Counted from the first letter of the stretch, positions 33,253-42,882 are shown. The stretch: 64,000 nucleotides of DNA from CAG-217 sp963638105 (GCA_963638105.1 CAVHPP010000004.1:1-64000); one strand, 5' to 3'. Numbers and translations: made by a program. The notes: a model not told the origin generated them from the sequence alone.

Positions 33253-33949
33253 TTATTTTTTCGTCAATTCCGTCAGCGCCGCATAATGGGTCACGGTAAA
33301 CTGTGGCGGTGCGATCCGCTCCAGCAGCGCCCGGTGCTCTTGCTCCCAGGACTGTAAATCACCCGGAGCCAGGGAAGCCCCTACGCCGCGGCAGGCCCGC
33401 ATACGACCGTGCCAGCTCTCCCGCGTAAAAGGCACTTGCAGCCGCCAAGTGCGCTGACAGGTGCAGGTGAAATCGTCGCTGTACGCCGGGTTCGGCACAA
33501 TGGGCTGCTCTTGCTCCCCGGCGCCGCTCCAAGAAGGGTTGTACCGCAGCACCAACTGCTCGCTGGCATTGGCGATGGAGTCCTCAAAGGGCAACCAGTT
33601 CATCACCAGCAGCAACACCTTGCCACCGGAAGGCAGCAGCCGGGCAAACTGCCCAGCCGTCCGAGGCGGATCCAAATACCAATAGCACTGGCAGGCGGTG
33701 ATGGCGTTAAAGCTGCCGTCCGGCGCGTCCACCGCCTCTGCGGCACACACCCGGTAGTCGATATCCATACCGGCTGACAGTCGCCGTGCCTCTGCGATCT
33801 GCTGCGGTGACGGATCCACACCTACCCAGCAGGCGCCATATTTGTATAAATTGCGGGGGATAAATATCTCGATACCGGGCGTAATCTGCCGCCGTGCGCC
33901 CCCAATCAAAGGGATTGCCGCCGTCTATACGGGCGTCCTTGATCTCCAT
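33253..33949 (-). pseudogene. Class I SAM methyltransferase, broken by an internal deletion and frameshift
   Basis: The start, MEIKDARIDGGNPFDWGRTA followed by YARYRDIYPP, is read from ATG 33949. The rest, PRNLYKYGACWVGVDPSP onward, is in another frame ending at 33253. Intact relatives I know of this family have about 30 residues between these two segments, including the SAM-binding motif I (DLGTGTG). Here they are fused at a CCCCCG run near 33862-33868, which removes motif I and shifts frame. The C-terminal part (WLPFEDSIANASEQLVLRYN, PFTRESWHGRMRACRGVGAS) is well preserved, so the event looks recent. Confidence 0.85.
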
Positions 33950-34022
33950 CGTATCACCTCTTGCCTAAAGTATAGCATAAACTCGGTGGCGGTGACAAGG
34001 GCGCGGAGATTTGCAGCCGATT

Positions 34023-34079
34023 TGGCTCCCTTGTAAAGGGTGACTCTAATTTGTAGGGCCCGATGCCCACATCGGGCCG
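34023..34079. repeat. Repeat remnants: type 3 end module and type 2 unit
   Basis: GGCTCCCTTGTAAAGGGTGAC (34023-34043) is the reverse of the end of the 21168-21268 element. 34052-34079 is a type 2 unit, TGTAGGGCCCGATGCCCAC continuing to ATCGGGCCG. The 33950-34148 gap has no gene; a short AAACGGCAAGG...CTGCCGTTTT stem at 34098-34126 could terminate the MetE-like gene. Confidence 0.7.
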
Positions 34080-34148
34080 AAATTTTCACATATAAAACAA
34101 ACGGCAAGGTCTCCCCTGCCGTTTTGTGTGATTTTGATAAATTTGATC

Positions 34149-35261
34149 TTACCAAACCTGCCGGGCGATGGTGCGCACCAGGTCCAGCTTGGCCCACTGC
34201 TCATCGTCCGTCAGCTTGTTGCCGATCTCGCAAGAGGCAAAGCCGCACTGGGGGCTTAGGCACAGATTTTCCAGGGGCACCAGTTCCGCCGCCCGGGCGA
34301 TCCGGGCTTTTACCGTCTCCGGGTCCTCCAGCACCGGGGACTTGGTAGTCACCAGCCCCAGCACTACCTTTTTGCCCGGGGCAACAAACTGCAGCGGTGC
34401 AAAATCGCCGGAGCGAGCATCGTCAAATTCCAGATAAAAGCCGTCCACATTCTCCTTGGCAAACAGAATGGGCGCAATAGGCGCATACCCGCCGGAGCTG
34501 GCCCAGGTGGAGTGGTAATTGCCCCGGCACACATGGGTGGTCACCACCAGGTCCGCCGGCTTGCCCTCCAGGGCGGCGTTGTTCAGTTGCAGGTACTTCT
34601 CTGCCTGGTCCTCCAGCTTAGTGCCGGTGCTTGCCAGGAACTGCTGATACCCGGCGTCGCAGAACATACCCCAGGTGCAGTCGTCCAGCTGCACATTGCG
34701 GCAACCGGCGGCATACAGATCGGCGATCACCTGACGATACGCGGCGGCAATATCGGAAAGCAGCGCGTCATCGTCCGGATAAATTGCACGGGTAGCCTTG
34801 CCGTTCTCCTCCCGGAACAGCTCCGCATACAGCTGAGCCGGTGCAGGAATGGTCTGGCGGGCCACAGTGTTGTCGTCCTCAAACTGCTTTACAAATTTAA
34901 AATGCTCCACAAAGGGGTGGTTCTCGCCGCTGATCTTGCCCACCACCTGCACAGAGCCGGGGGTGGTCTCCTCCCCGTGGAAAATATAGCCGTGGTCCAG
35001 GGTGATCTCCTGCAGGCCTTGCAGCCCCCACATAAAGTCCAGGTGCCAGTAGCTGCGACGGAACTCGCCGTCGGTAATGGTGTGATACCCGGCGGCTTTT
35101 TGGCGAGAGATCAGCTTGCGGATTTCCCGGTCCTCTGCTTCTTTCAGCCCGGCAGCGTCCAGCTCACCGGCGGCAAAAGCGGCGCGGGCGGCCTTAATGG
35201 GCGCCGGGCGCAAAAAGCTGCCTACAAAATCATAGCGAAAAGGTGCGTTCTTGCTGTACAT
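34149..35261 (-). CDS. Cobalamin-independent methionine synthase-like methyltransferase (YxjG/MetE C-terminal type)
   Basis: A 370-residue single-barrel protein of the MetE C-terminal family that transfers methyl to a thiol such as homocysteine. Zinc-ligand candidates are His and Cys in VVTTHVCRGNYH, the Glu in FYLEFDDARSG and the Cys in LCLSPQCGFAS, in family order. DGEFRRSYWHLDFMWG near the N-terminus is typical of YxjG/YxjH. The methyl donor is unknown, since the short forms lack the N-terminal folate-binding half. It follows a LysR regulator on the same strand and has its own promoter; no SAM riboswitch was seen. Confidence 0.9.
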   Translation of the reverse strand: MYSKNAPFRYDFVGSFLRPAPIKAARAAFAAGELDAAGLKEAEDREIRKLISRQKAAGYHTITDGEFRRSYWHLDFMWGLQGLQEITLDHGYIFHGEETTPGSVQVVGKISGENHPFVEHFKFVKQFEDDNTVARQTIPAPAQLYAELFREENGKATRAIYPDDDALLSDIAAAYRQVIADLYAAGCRNVQLDDCTWGMFCDAGYQQFLASTGTKLEDQAEKYLQLNNAALEGKPADLVVTTHVCRGNYHSTWASSGGYAPIAPILFAKENVDGFYLEFDDARSGDFAPLQFVAPGKKVVLGLVTTKSPVLEDPETVKARIARAAELVPLENLCLSPQCGFASCEIGNKLTDDEQWAKLDLVRTIARQVW

Positions 35262-35297
35262 ATCTTTGTCCTCCGTTTGGTTGTTGTTGTTGCTTAT

Positions 35298-35326
35298 AGT
35301 ATAACGGAGGTTGTCGATATTGTAAA
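35298..35326 (-). promoter_or_regulatory. Sigma-A promoter of the MetE-like gene
   Basis: Minus strand TTTACA (35326-35321), 17 bp, TATACT (35303-35298), in the gap after lysR. Confidence 0.75.
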
Positions 35327-35355
35327 ATACAGATATTCAGCTGTTTGTAATAGTT

Positions 35356-36261
35356 TTATTCTATGGGCACATACTGTTTCAAATTTTCAATATACGCCCG
35401 GCACAGGCTGCCCGGCTGCACGCCGGCAGGCAAAATATAGCCGATCTCCATGGGCGCCACGCCGGTAAGGGGCACGGCTACAATGTTCTCACCGTTAAGC
35501 TTGCTGTCAATCACGCCGCTGCACACGGTATAGCCCTGCAAACCGATCAGCAGATTAAACAGGGTGGCACGGTCCCGCACCCGAATATTTTTGCTGCGCA
35601 CTGCCGGGCTGAAGATCTCTTCCGAAAAATAAAAGGAATTGTGGTCCCCCTGCTCAAAGGACAAATAAGGATACGGCGCCAAATCGTCAAAGGACACCGC
35701 CGGTGCACCGGAGAGCGGGTGGTCGCTGCTGAGAAACACATGGGCGTGGGCGGTAAACAGGGGTGTAAAATCCAAATCCGCGCCCCGCAGCAGCTTTTGC
35801 AGTGCCGTGCGGTTAAAGTCGTTCAGATACAACAGGCCGATCTCGCTTTTGCGCTGGGCCACATCCTCAATGATCTCGTAGGTTTGCGTCTCTCGCAAAG
35901 AGAAGTCATAGCGGTCGCCGCCCCGCTCCCGGATCAGGTCCACAAAGGCGTTCACCGCAAAGGAATAATGCTGGGTAGACACACAAAAGGCCTGCTTGCG
36001 CACCGGGTCGCCCTTGTAGCGGCTTTCCAGCAACGCCGTCTGCTCCAAAATTTGGCGCGCGTAAGACAGAAACACCTCGCCCTCTTTGGACACGATCACG
36101 CCCTTATTGGTGCGGTGGAACAGGGTCAGGTGCATTTCTCGCTCCAACTCCTGAATGGCGGCACTCAGACTGGGCTGGGCCACAAACAGCGCCTTGGCCG
36201 CCCCGCTGACAGTACCGCACTCCGCCACCTTGACCACATATTCCAGTTGTTTTAATGTCAT
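35356..36261 (-). CDS. LysR-family transcriptional regulator
   Basis: 301 residues: winged helix at the N-terminus (MTLKQLEYVVKVAECGTVSG, then AAKALFVAQPSLSAAIQELE with FHRTNKGV), then the periplasmic-binding-like effector domain. I took ATG 36261, 6 bases after GGGGAG. It lies directly upstream of the MetE-like gene in the same orientation; regulation of that gene is a fair guess, since LysR proteins often control neighbours and sulfur metabolism, but normally the arrangement is divergent. Confidence 0.9.
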   Translation of the reverse strand: MTLKQLEYVVKVAECGTVSGAAKALFVAQPSLSAAIQELEREMHLTLFHRTNKGVIVSKEGEVFLSYARQILEQTALLESRYKGDPVRKQAFCVSTQHYSFAVNAFVDLIRERGGDRYDFSLRETQTYEIIEDVAQRKSEIGLLYLNDFNRTALQKLLRGADLDFTPLFTAHAHVFLSSDHPLSGAPAVSFDDLAPYPYLSFEQGDHNSFYFSEEIFSPAVRSKNIRVRDRATLFNLLIGLQGYTVCSGVIDSKLNGENIVAVPLTGVAPMEIGYILPAGVQPGSLCRAYIENLKQYVPIE

Positions 36262-36379
36262 AGCCATCTCCCCTTTGCCATTATTATACGCCATTCCGCA
36301 CCCGGGTGTAAAGGTTTAATCTATGACAAAGCAATTCAATATTCCCTGTTGCAGCAACCCTTCGTCGATAACCATTTAT

Positions 36380-36413
36380 AAAACCAAAAGCGGCGGTGCA
36401 AATGCACCGCCGC
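36380..36413 (-). terminator. Terminator of the pgk-tpiA-gpmI operon
   Basis: GCGGCGGTGCA (36390-36400) pairs with TGCACCGCCGC (36403-36413), then TTTTGGTTTT on the minus strand. Confidence 0.88.
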
Positions 36414-36428
36414 CAAAGGGACTTAAAA

Positions 36429-37958
36429 TTACTCTACAATAGAGGTACCGGTCATTTCTGCCGGCTGGGGCAGACCCATCACCTTGAGCATGGTGGGGGC
36501 AATGTCGCACAGCTTGCCGCCCTCACGCAGGGTGCAGGGGTAGTTCACCACGATAAAGGGTACCGGGTTGGTGGTGTGGGCCGTGAACGGCTCGTCGTTC
36601 TCGTCCAGCATCTTGTCTGCGTTGCCGTGGTCGGCCGTCACAAACAGCACACCGTCCATATCCTTTACCGCCTGAACCAAGCTGCCAACGCAGGCGTCCA
36701 CCGTTTCCACAGCCTTAACAGCCGCGGGAATAATGCCGGTGTGACCCACCATATCGCAGTTGGCAAAGTTGACGATCACCACATCGTACTTGCCGCTGCG
36801 CACGGCCTCGTTCAGCTTTTCAGACACCTGGGGTGCGCTCATCTCCGGCATCAGGTCAAAGGTGGAAATCTTGGGAGAGGGCACCAAAATGCGATCCTCG
36901 CCCGGGTACGGCTCCTCTGCGCCGCCGTTAAAGAAGAAGGTCACATGGGCATACTTCTGGGTCTCGGCAATCCGCAGCTGGGTCTTGCCCTGCTTGGACA
37001 GGTACTCGCCAAAGGTGTTCTCCAGGCTCTCCGGACCAAAGGCCACATGCACGCAAGGCATCTCCGCATCATACTGGGTCATGCACACAAAATAGGGGTT
37101 CAAGGCGCCGCCCTTGCGGTCAAAGCCGGTAAATGCCGGATCCACAAAGGCACGGGTAATCTCCCGGGCACGATCCGGCCGGAAGTTAAAGAAGATCACG
37201 CTGTCGCCGCTCTGTACGCGACCCTCGTCACCCACAACGGTGGGCAGCACAAACTCGTCGGTCAGGTGCTTGCCGTCCTCGCCCACCGTCTCATAAGACG
37301 CACGCACGGCCGCCACCGCGTCCGTAGCCTGCACGCCCTCGCCGTACACCATAGCGGCATAGGCTTTCTCCACACGATCCCAAATATTATCACGGTCCAT
37401 GGCGTAGAAACGACCCATCACAGAGGCGATCTTACCCACGCCCAGCTCGTTCATCTTGGCCCGGAGCTGTTCCAAATCCTCCGCCGCAGAAGCGGGGGGC
37501 ACATCACGGCCGTCCAAAAAAGCGTGCACATACACCTTGGAAACGCCCTGTTCCTTGGCCATCTCCAGCAGATTGTACAGGTGGGTAATGTGGCTGTGCA
37601 CACCGCCGGGAGACACCAGGCCCATCAGGTGCAGCGCCTTGTCCTTGGCATTCTCCATAGCGCCAACCAGCACCGCATTCTTATAGGCCTCGCCGTCGGC
37701 AAACGCCTTGGAAATGCGGGTCAAATCCTGGTATACCACGCGGCCGGCGCCCATATTGGTGTGGCCCACCTCGCTGTTGCCCATCTGGCCGTCCGGCAGA
37801 CCCACATCCATACCGGAGGCACCGATATAGGTATAAGGGCACTCAGCCATCAGCTTATCCAAATTGGGCTTCTTGGCCATGGCAATGGCATTGCCGTGGT
37901 CAGACGGATTCTTGCCGAAGCCGTCCATAATGCAAAGCACATAAGGTTTCTTAGACAT
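36429..37958 (-). CDS. gpmI: Phosphoglycerate mutase, cofactor-independent
   Basis: Interconverts 3- and 2-phosphoglycerate using two manganese ions, alkaline-phosphatase fold. Ser62 in the GNSEVGHTNMG motif is the phosphoryl acceptor; LCIMDGFG at the N-terminus and the metal-binding NFANCDMVGHTG and TADHGNAD near the C-terminus complete the site. 509 residues. GGAAGTTATTACT precedes the ATG. Third gene of a glycolytic operon after pgk and tpiA. Confidence 0.96.
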   Translation of the reverse strand: MSKKPYVLCIMDGFGKNPSDHGNAIAMAKKPNLDKLMAECPYTYIGASGMDVGLPDGQMGNSEVGHTNMGAGRVVYQDLTRISKAFADGEAYKNAVLVGAMENAKDKALHLMGLVSPGGVHSHITHLYNLLEMAKEQGVSKVYVHAFLDGRDVPPASAAEDLEQLRAKMNELGVGKIASVMGRFYAMDRDNIWDRVEKAYAAMVYGEGVQATDAVAAVRASYETVGEDGKHLTDEFVLPTVVGDEGRVQSGDSVIFFNFRPDRAREITRAFVDPAFTGFDRKGGALNPYFVCMTQYDAEMPCVHVAFGPESLENTFGEYLSKQGKTQLRIAETQKYAHVTFFFNGGAEEPYPGEDRILVPSPKISTFDLMPEMSAPQVSEKLNEAVRSGKYDVVIVNFANCDMVGHTGIIPAAVKAVETVDACVGSLVQAVKDMDGVLFVTADHGNADKMLDENDEPFTAHTTNPVPFIVVNYPCTLREGGKLCDIAPTMLKVMGLPQPAEMTGTSIVE

Positions 37959-38042
37959 AGTAATAACTTCCTTTCACGGATGAAGTGACAAAGCAAGAGG
38001 GAGCAGCGACCGTCGCCGCAACTCCCCCCAGCCATTGATTTA

Positions 38043-38810
38043 TTATTTAGAAGCAGCCTTCACGATCACGGAGAAGTCCTTGGCCTTCAAAGAAGCGCCG
38101 CCGATCAGTCCGCCGTCTACATGCTCCTTGGCCAGCAGCTCCTCTGCGTTGCCGGCGTTCATAGAACCGCCGTACTGCACCACAAAAGCGTCCGCAGCAG
38201 CCTGGCCGTACAGCTGGGCAATAACGGAACGGATGTAACCGTTCACCTCGTCCGCCTGATCCGCCGTAGCGGTCTTACCGGTGCCGATGGCCCATACCGG
38301 CTCATACGCGATGATCACATTCTTCAGCTCTTCCTCGCTGACGCCCTGCAAAGCGATCTTGGTCTGCATACCGACCACCTCAAAGGTGACGCCCTGCTCG
38401 CGCTCCTCCAGCACCTCGCCGACGCAAAGGATCACTTTCAGCCCATTGTCCAGGGCGGCGCGCACGCGCTTGTTCACGGTCTCGTTGGTCTCGCCAAAAT
38501 ACTGGCGGCGCTCACTGTGGCCGATGATTACATAGGGCACGCCCATGGCCTTCAGCATGGGAGCGGACACCTCAGCAGTGAAAGCGCCTTTCTCTGCCCA
38601 GTGACAGTTCTCAGCGCCCACCTGAATGTTGGAGCCTTTGGTGGCGTCCAGTGCAGCCTGCAGGTCCACAAAGGGAGCGCAGATGATCACATCGCAGTCC
38701 GCGTCTGCCACCAGGGGTTTCATCTCCTCCAGCAGAGCAGTGGTCTCTGCGGGGGTGTTGTTCATTTTCCAGTTGCCGGCAATGACGGCCTTACGAAGTG
38801 CTTTGTTCAT
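38043..38810 (-). CDS. tpiA: Triosephosphate isomerase
   Basis: TIM-barrel isomerase of dihydroxyacetone phosphate and glyceraldehyde-3-phosphate. GNWKMN (12-17) supplies the catalytic Lys, IGHSERR the His, and AYEPVWAIGTGKTA the Glu and loop 6; YGGSMNAGNA binds phosphate. 255 residues. Located between pgk (40 bases upstream) and gpmI. Confidence 0.97.
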   Translation of the reverse strand: MNKALRKAVIAGNWKMNNTPAETTALLEEMKPLVADADCDVIICAPFVDLQAALDATKGSNIQVGAENCHWAEKGAFTAEVSAPMLKAMGVPYVIIGHSERRQYFGETNETVNKRVRAALDNGLKVILCVGEVLEEREQGVTFEVVGMQTKIALQGVSEEELKNVIIAYEPVWAIGTGKTATADQADEVNGYIRSVIAQLYGQAAADAFVVQYGGSMNAGNAEELLAKEHVDGGLIGGASLKAKDFSVIVKAASK

Positions 38811-38850
38811 AATTCACTTACCTCTTTTATTGAAAAAATAGATTTAGCAA

Positions 38851-40050
38851 TTAGTCCTTATCCTGCAATGCAGCAATACCGGGCAGTTCCTTGCCTTCCA
38901 GGAATTCCAAAGAAGCGCCGCCGCCGGTGGAAATATGGCTCATCTTATCGGCAAAGCCCAGCTTGGTCACGGCAGCCACAGAGTCGCCGCCGCCGATGAT
39001 GGAGATGGCGCCGCTGTCTGCAATGGCCTTAGCCACAGCGATGGTGCCGCTGGCGAAATTGTCCCACTCGGACACACCCATGGGGCCGTTCCAAATCACA
39101 GTGCCTGCACCGTCAATGGCATCAGCAAACAGCTTTTCCGTCTTGGGACCGATGTCCAGACCCATCCAGCCGTCCGGAATATCGTCGGACTTGCAAACCA
39201 AAACCTCGGTGTCCTCTTTATATTCTTTGCCGCAGCGATTGTCTACGGGGATCAGGAACTTCACGCCCTTATCCTTGGCAGTCTGCATCATCTCGCCGGC
39301 CTTGTCCACCCAGTCGGCCTCCAGCAGAGAGGTGCCAATGTTGTGACCCAGGTATTTCATAAAGGTATAAGCCATACCGCCGCCGATGATGATGGTATCG
39401 CACTTGTCGATCAAATTAGAAATCACACCGATCTTGTCAGACACCTTAGCGCCGCCCAGAATGGCAACCAACGGGCGCTTGGGATCTGCCAGTGCGCCGC
39501 CCATAAACTGAATCTCTTTCTGGATCAGGTAACCGCAGGCAGCCGGCAGGTAAGAAGCCACACCGGTGGTGGAGCAGTGGGCACGGTGTGCGGTGCCGAA
39601 TGCGTCGTTCACAAACAGGTCTGCCAAAGAAGCCAGCTCCTTGGAGAAGTTCTCCTCGTTCTTGGTCTCCTCTGCACGGTAACGCACATTCTCCAGCAGC
39701 ATCACCTGGCCGTCCTGCAAGTCGGCAGCCATCTTCTTGGCATTGTCGCCAACCACATTCTCGTCCTCAGCCAGCGGCACATCCACGCCCAGGTACTCGC
39801 TCAGGCGCTTGGCCACGGGAGCCAGACTGAACTCAGGCTTATACTCGCCCTTGGGTCTGCCCAGGTGGGAGCACAAAATCACCTTGGCGCCCTGCTCCAT
39901 CAGGTACTTAATGGTGGGCAGTGCAGCTACGATACGCTTGTCATTGGTGATCTCGCCGTCTTTCAGCGGAACATTAAAGTCGCAGCGTACCAGTACGCGC
40001 TTGCCTTTAACATCCAAATCTTCAACGGATTTTTTGTTCAGTGCGTTCAT
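38851..40050 (-). CDS. pgk: Phosphoglycerate kinase
   Basis: Generates ATP from 1,3-bisphosphoglycerate. Substrate-binding VRCDFNVPLKDG, LCSHLGRPKG, VNDAFGTAHR, then the nucleotide domain with AILGGAKVSDKIGVI, GPMGVSEWDNF and GGGDSVAAV before STGGGASLEFLEG. 399 residues. First gene of the operon; AAGGAGTTG precedes the ATG and the promoter is at 40114-40142. Gapdh is not adjacent. Confidence 0.97.
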   Translation of the reverse strand: MNALNKKSVEDLDVKGKRVLVRCDFNVPLKDGEITNDKRIVAALPTIKYLMEQGAKVILCSHLGRPKGEYKPEFSLAPVAKRLSEYLGVDVPLAEDENVVGDNAKKMAADLQDGQVMLLENVRYRAEETKNEENFSKELASLADLFVNDAFGTAHRAHCSTTGVASYLPAACGYLIQKEIQFMGGALADPKRPLVAILGGAKVSDKIGVISNLIDKCDTIIIGGGMAYTFMKYLGHNIGTSLLEADWVDKAGEMMQTAKDKGVKFLIPVDNRCGKEYKEDTEVLVCKSDDIPDGWMGLDIGPKTEKLFADAIDGAGTVIWNGPMGVSEWDNFASGTIAVAKAIADSGAISIIGGGDSVAAVTKLGFADKMSHISTGGGASLEFLEGKELPGIAALQDKD

Positions 40051-40113
40051 AAAATAACAACTCCTTCAAGTTAATCTGTCTTTTTAGAAAAGCCTGGTAT
40101 TTTTACCGATACA

Positions 40114-40142
40114 ATTATAGCCGATTTGCCCCTATATTGCAA
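40114..40142 (-). promoter_or_regulatory. Sigma-A promoter of pgk-tpiA-gpmI
   Basis: Minus strand TTGCAA (40142-40137), 17 bp, TATAAT (40119-40114). Confidence 0.78.
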
Positions 40143-40245
40143 GAAAAAATTGGTCTTTGTCGGCAGATTTGTTATATTATTCACAACTTGTCCGCCGCTA
40201 TGCAAAATCTTGTGCAAATGTGATAATGCACGCGCTGTGACCATT

Positions 40246-40495
40246 GCGGTGCGGTACCCTCACCGCACCGCGGGCGGCAGATTGCCGAGTGAATTGCGCG
40301 CAGCGCAAGAGACACGAGGCTCCAAATGCGTAAGCATTTGGGAGAAACAGTCCGGGGGACTGTTTCGTAGCGAGTGCATTATCGAGCCGATTATTTTATC
40401 CCCTCCGTCGCGCAAGCGCGCCAGCACCGGTTCGGTGGTGGATTTGCCGCAGGCAAATTCGGAGGGATTGGCCGCAGGCAAATTGGCCGAAGGCA
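40246..40495. repeat. Cluster of short perfect hairpins
   Basis: At least seven stem-loops lie almost end to end: 40246-40271 (10 bp), 40294-40308 (TTGCGC, GCA loop), 40322-40341 (8 bp, GTAA loop), 40345-40365 (9 bp, GGG loop), 40409-40420 (CGCGC, AA), 40442-40458 (7 bp, GCA loop), 40471-40480 (GCC-GCA-GGC) and 40484-40494 (GCC-GAA-GGC). No ORF with credible features covers it. It lies between the 3' end of the LRR gene and the pgk promoter. Confidence 0.8.
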
Positions 40496-40509
40496 ATTAT
40501 ATAAATATA

Positions 40510-42797
40510 TCACTTCTTGGTGGTCACGCTCTTGGCCTTACTCCACCCGGAATACAACTTTACATTCTTGCCGTTCACCTTGACGGTCTTATAGGTGCGC
40601 ACGCGAACATAATACTTCTTCTTGGCGGACAGTTTGCTGACAGACTTAGAAGTGGTCTTATTCTTGGTGATAATCACTGTCTTATTGCCCTTTTTGAAGT
40701 TAGATAATGTGCTGTACTGCACTTCATAGCCGGTGGTTTGGGTGGCCTGCTTTTTCCAGGTGACCTTAAAGCCTTTTTGGCGGCGGTGACCTTGGACACA
40801 CTGGTACCCTTGGGGTTAATGTTATAGGTCAGGCTCTTTGTGCCGCTGTAATTGCCCTTGAGGGTCACTTTTACGGTGTATTTGCCCACATTTTTCATAC
40901 CCTTGGGATAGCTGATTTTGTAATCCGTGCCGTTCTTCAAGGTCTTGCCCTTACTGTCTTTTACCGTCACGGACGGTTTTTGCACCTTGCCGTTGTAGGT
41001 ATAGGCGGTGGCAGACAGTTTCACCCCGGTAACCCGGGCAATGGCGCGGCTGTCCTCCAGCACCCAGCGGCAACGCTTACAATAGGTCATCACCGAGCCG
41101 TCATACTGAAAATCGGCCGGGTACAGCGCCTGCACCGGCTGGTGACCCAGGGACCGGATGGTCTCCGTCTTGGTGGCACTGCAAGCGGAGCAGGTATAAG
41201 TCTTGCTCCCGGCGTTGACGCAGGTGGCCGGGTCGGTAGAAGTCAAGGCAAAACTGTGGGTATGATTATAAAGAATATTATTGGCCGCCGCGTAGTCCGC
41301 CAGCGCGCCGGTAGCGGGACCGTACAGCACAAAATCCGACGCCATATAGGCAAACACCCGCTCGCCCAGGGTCTGCACACTGGCAGGCAGGGTCATGGAT
41401 TTTAGCTTGCGGCAACCGGCAAAGGCCTCCCGCTGGATCTCCGTCAGTGCCGTACCCTGCACCTTGACTGTCTGCAGATCCGTGCAACCGGCAAAGGCGT
41501 CCTTGCCGATGGACTGCAAACCGGCAGGCAAGGTAACAGACTGCAACTGCTCGCCGTAGTAAAAAGCGTGGTCGCCAATGCGGGTCACGGTAGAGGGCAC
41601 GATCATTTGCACCGCTCCCGGCGCATACATCAGCGCCGTGCGATCCGCATTATAAATCACGCCATTCTCTGCCGGGAAAGCGGCGGAGCGGCTGGTGATC
41701 CGGGTCAACTTGGGGCACCGGGTAAAGGCGTACTCCCCCAGTGTGGTCAGCCCGGCAGGCAAATTCAACTGCTGCAACTGACTGCAACTGTTAAAGGCGC
41801 CGTCGCCAATGGAAGTGACCGTCTCCGGCAGCACCACCCGGGTCACGCTGTCCGCATTGCGCAAAAAGCCGTCGCCGATCCCCACCACGGTTTTGCCATC
41901 CACCGTGTCCGGCACGGTAAGGGTGGCAGGCATGGTCTTGCCGTCGTACTGGTACACCGTAGCACCGGCGCTGGTGGAGCGATAGCTAAACAAAGAGGTA
42001 CGGCGGTCGATGTTATAAGGTCGCGGGGCGTCCATATCGTACCCGGCCTCGATCTCAAGATAAGTGCCGTCGCCGCACTGAGCCAGGGTGTTCACATGGC
42101 CGCTGCCTGCACCGGCGTCTTTGTTGCCGTTGCGGGTCCAGGCGGGCAGCCCCATCAGACTGCACATACGGTTCACCGCCCCGGTGCTGGCCCAGCAGCT
42201 GCCGCCGCCCAGGATCACCATGGACAGATAGCTGCTGTAATTGGCGCTGTATTCGTACCGGGCAGCAAACTTGGCCGCCGTCTCCGCTTTGTCATAATCC
42301 GTCGGGTTCGCAGGCAGGTTCTTGGCAATATAATCCTGCATGACGCCGTCCACATACACCTGGGCATAGCTCTGCACATGCACCGTCACGCGAAAAGTTT
42401 TGCCCCCGGCAGTCACCTGCACGGTGCTGTCCCCGGCGGTGTAAGACTCAGTCACCCGGTCCGGGGTCTTGCCCGGAGTGGGTGCGGTGCTGCCCACATT
42501 GCCGTACCAGTAGTAGCGGGTGCACAGCGGCTCCACCAGCCCGGTACTGCTGACCGTGGCGGACTCCCCTGCTGTCACCCGGTATGTCGCCTTGTCTGCG
42601 CCGGTGACTTTCAGCTGAAAGCTGGCCGGGTACGCTGCCGGTTGGCTGATCTTTTCCCGGAACTCCTGGTTCAAGAAATATACCGTTACCGTACTGGCAT
42701 TTACGCTGACCCCGACCGCCATCGCCGCCGGTGCGCCGGTAAACACCGTTGCCAGCAGCAAAAGCGCCGCCAGCAGTGCACTGCTGATCTTTTTCAT
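40510..42797 (-). pseudogene. Secreted leucine-rich-repeat (BspA-type) protein with a one-base frameshift
   Basis: From ATG 42797 (GAAGGTGAG upstream) the protein has a signal peptide (MKKISSALLAALLLLATVF), a transglutaminase-like part with GGGSCWASTGAVNRMCSLMG, and BspA-type LRR_5 repeats (ITSIGDGAFNSCSQLQQLNL and similar). A Cys-rich CVNAGSKTYTCSACSATK module, an Ig-like SYPKGMKNVGKYTVKV domain and a C-terminal fibronectin III domain follow. The main frame is lost at a run of five T (40774-40778, minus A5). Restoring one base rejoins it to GFKVTWKKQATQTTGYEVQY and the tail ending at 40510. Either truncated in this genome, phase-variable, or a base-calling error. Confidence 0.85.
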
Positions 42798-42816
42798 AAT
42801 CTCACCTTCCGCCCTC

Positions 42817-42845
42817 ATTTTACCAAATCCCGCAGTGGGTTGCAA
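42817..42845 (-). promoter_or_regulatory. Sigma-A promoter of the LRR protein gene
   Basis: Minus strand TTGCAA (42845-42840), 17 bp, TAAAAT (42822-42817), 20 bases before the start codon. Confidence 0.7.
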
Positions 42846-42882
42846 GGGGGGCAAAGGGCGCCCTGCGATTGTTTGAATTCTT

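Noticed and set aside
35281..35292. TTG/TTGTTG microsatellite upstream of the MetE-like gene
   Set aside because: Only four to five trinucleotide units; too short to call a functional repeat.
34149..35355. SAM (S-box) riboswitch before the MetE-like gene
   Set aside because: The gap is only 94 bp with a promoter and no S-box core; nothing matches the SAM-I fold.
40246..40495. CRISPR-like array
   Set aside because: The stems have different sequences and irregular spacing; there is no repeated unit and no cas gene nearby.
40126..40707. 193-residue plus-strand ORF across the hairpin array
   Set aside because: Covers palindromic noncoding DNA and the antisense of the fibronectin domain; no ribosome binding site or plausible protein features.
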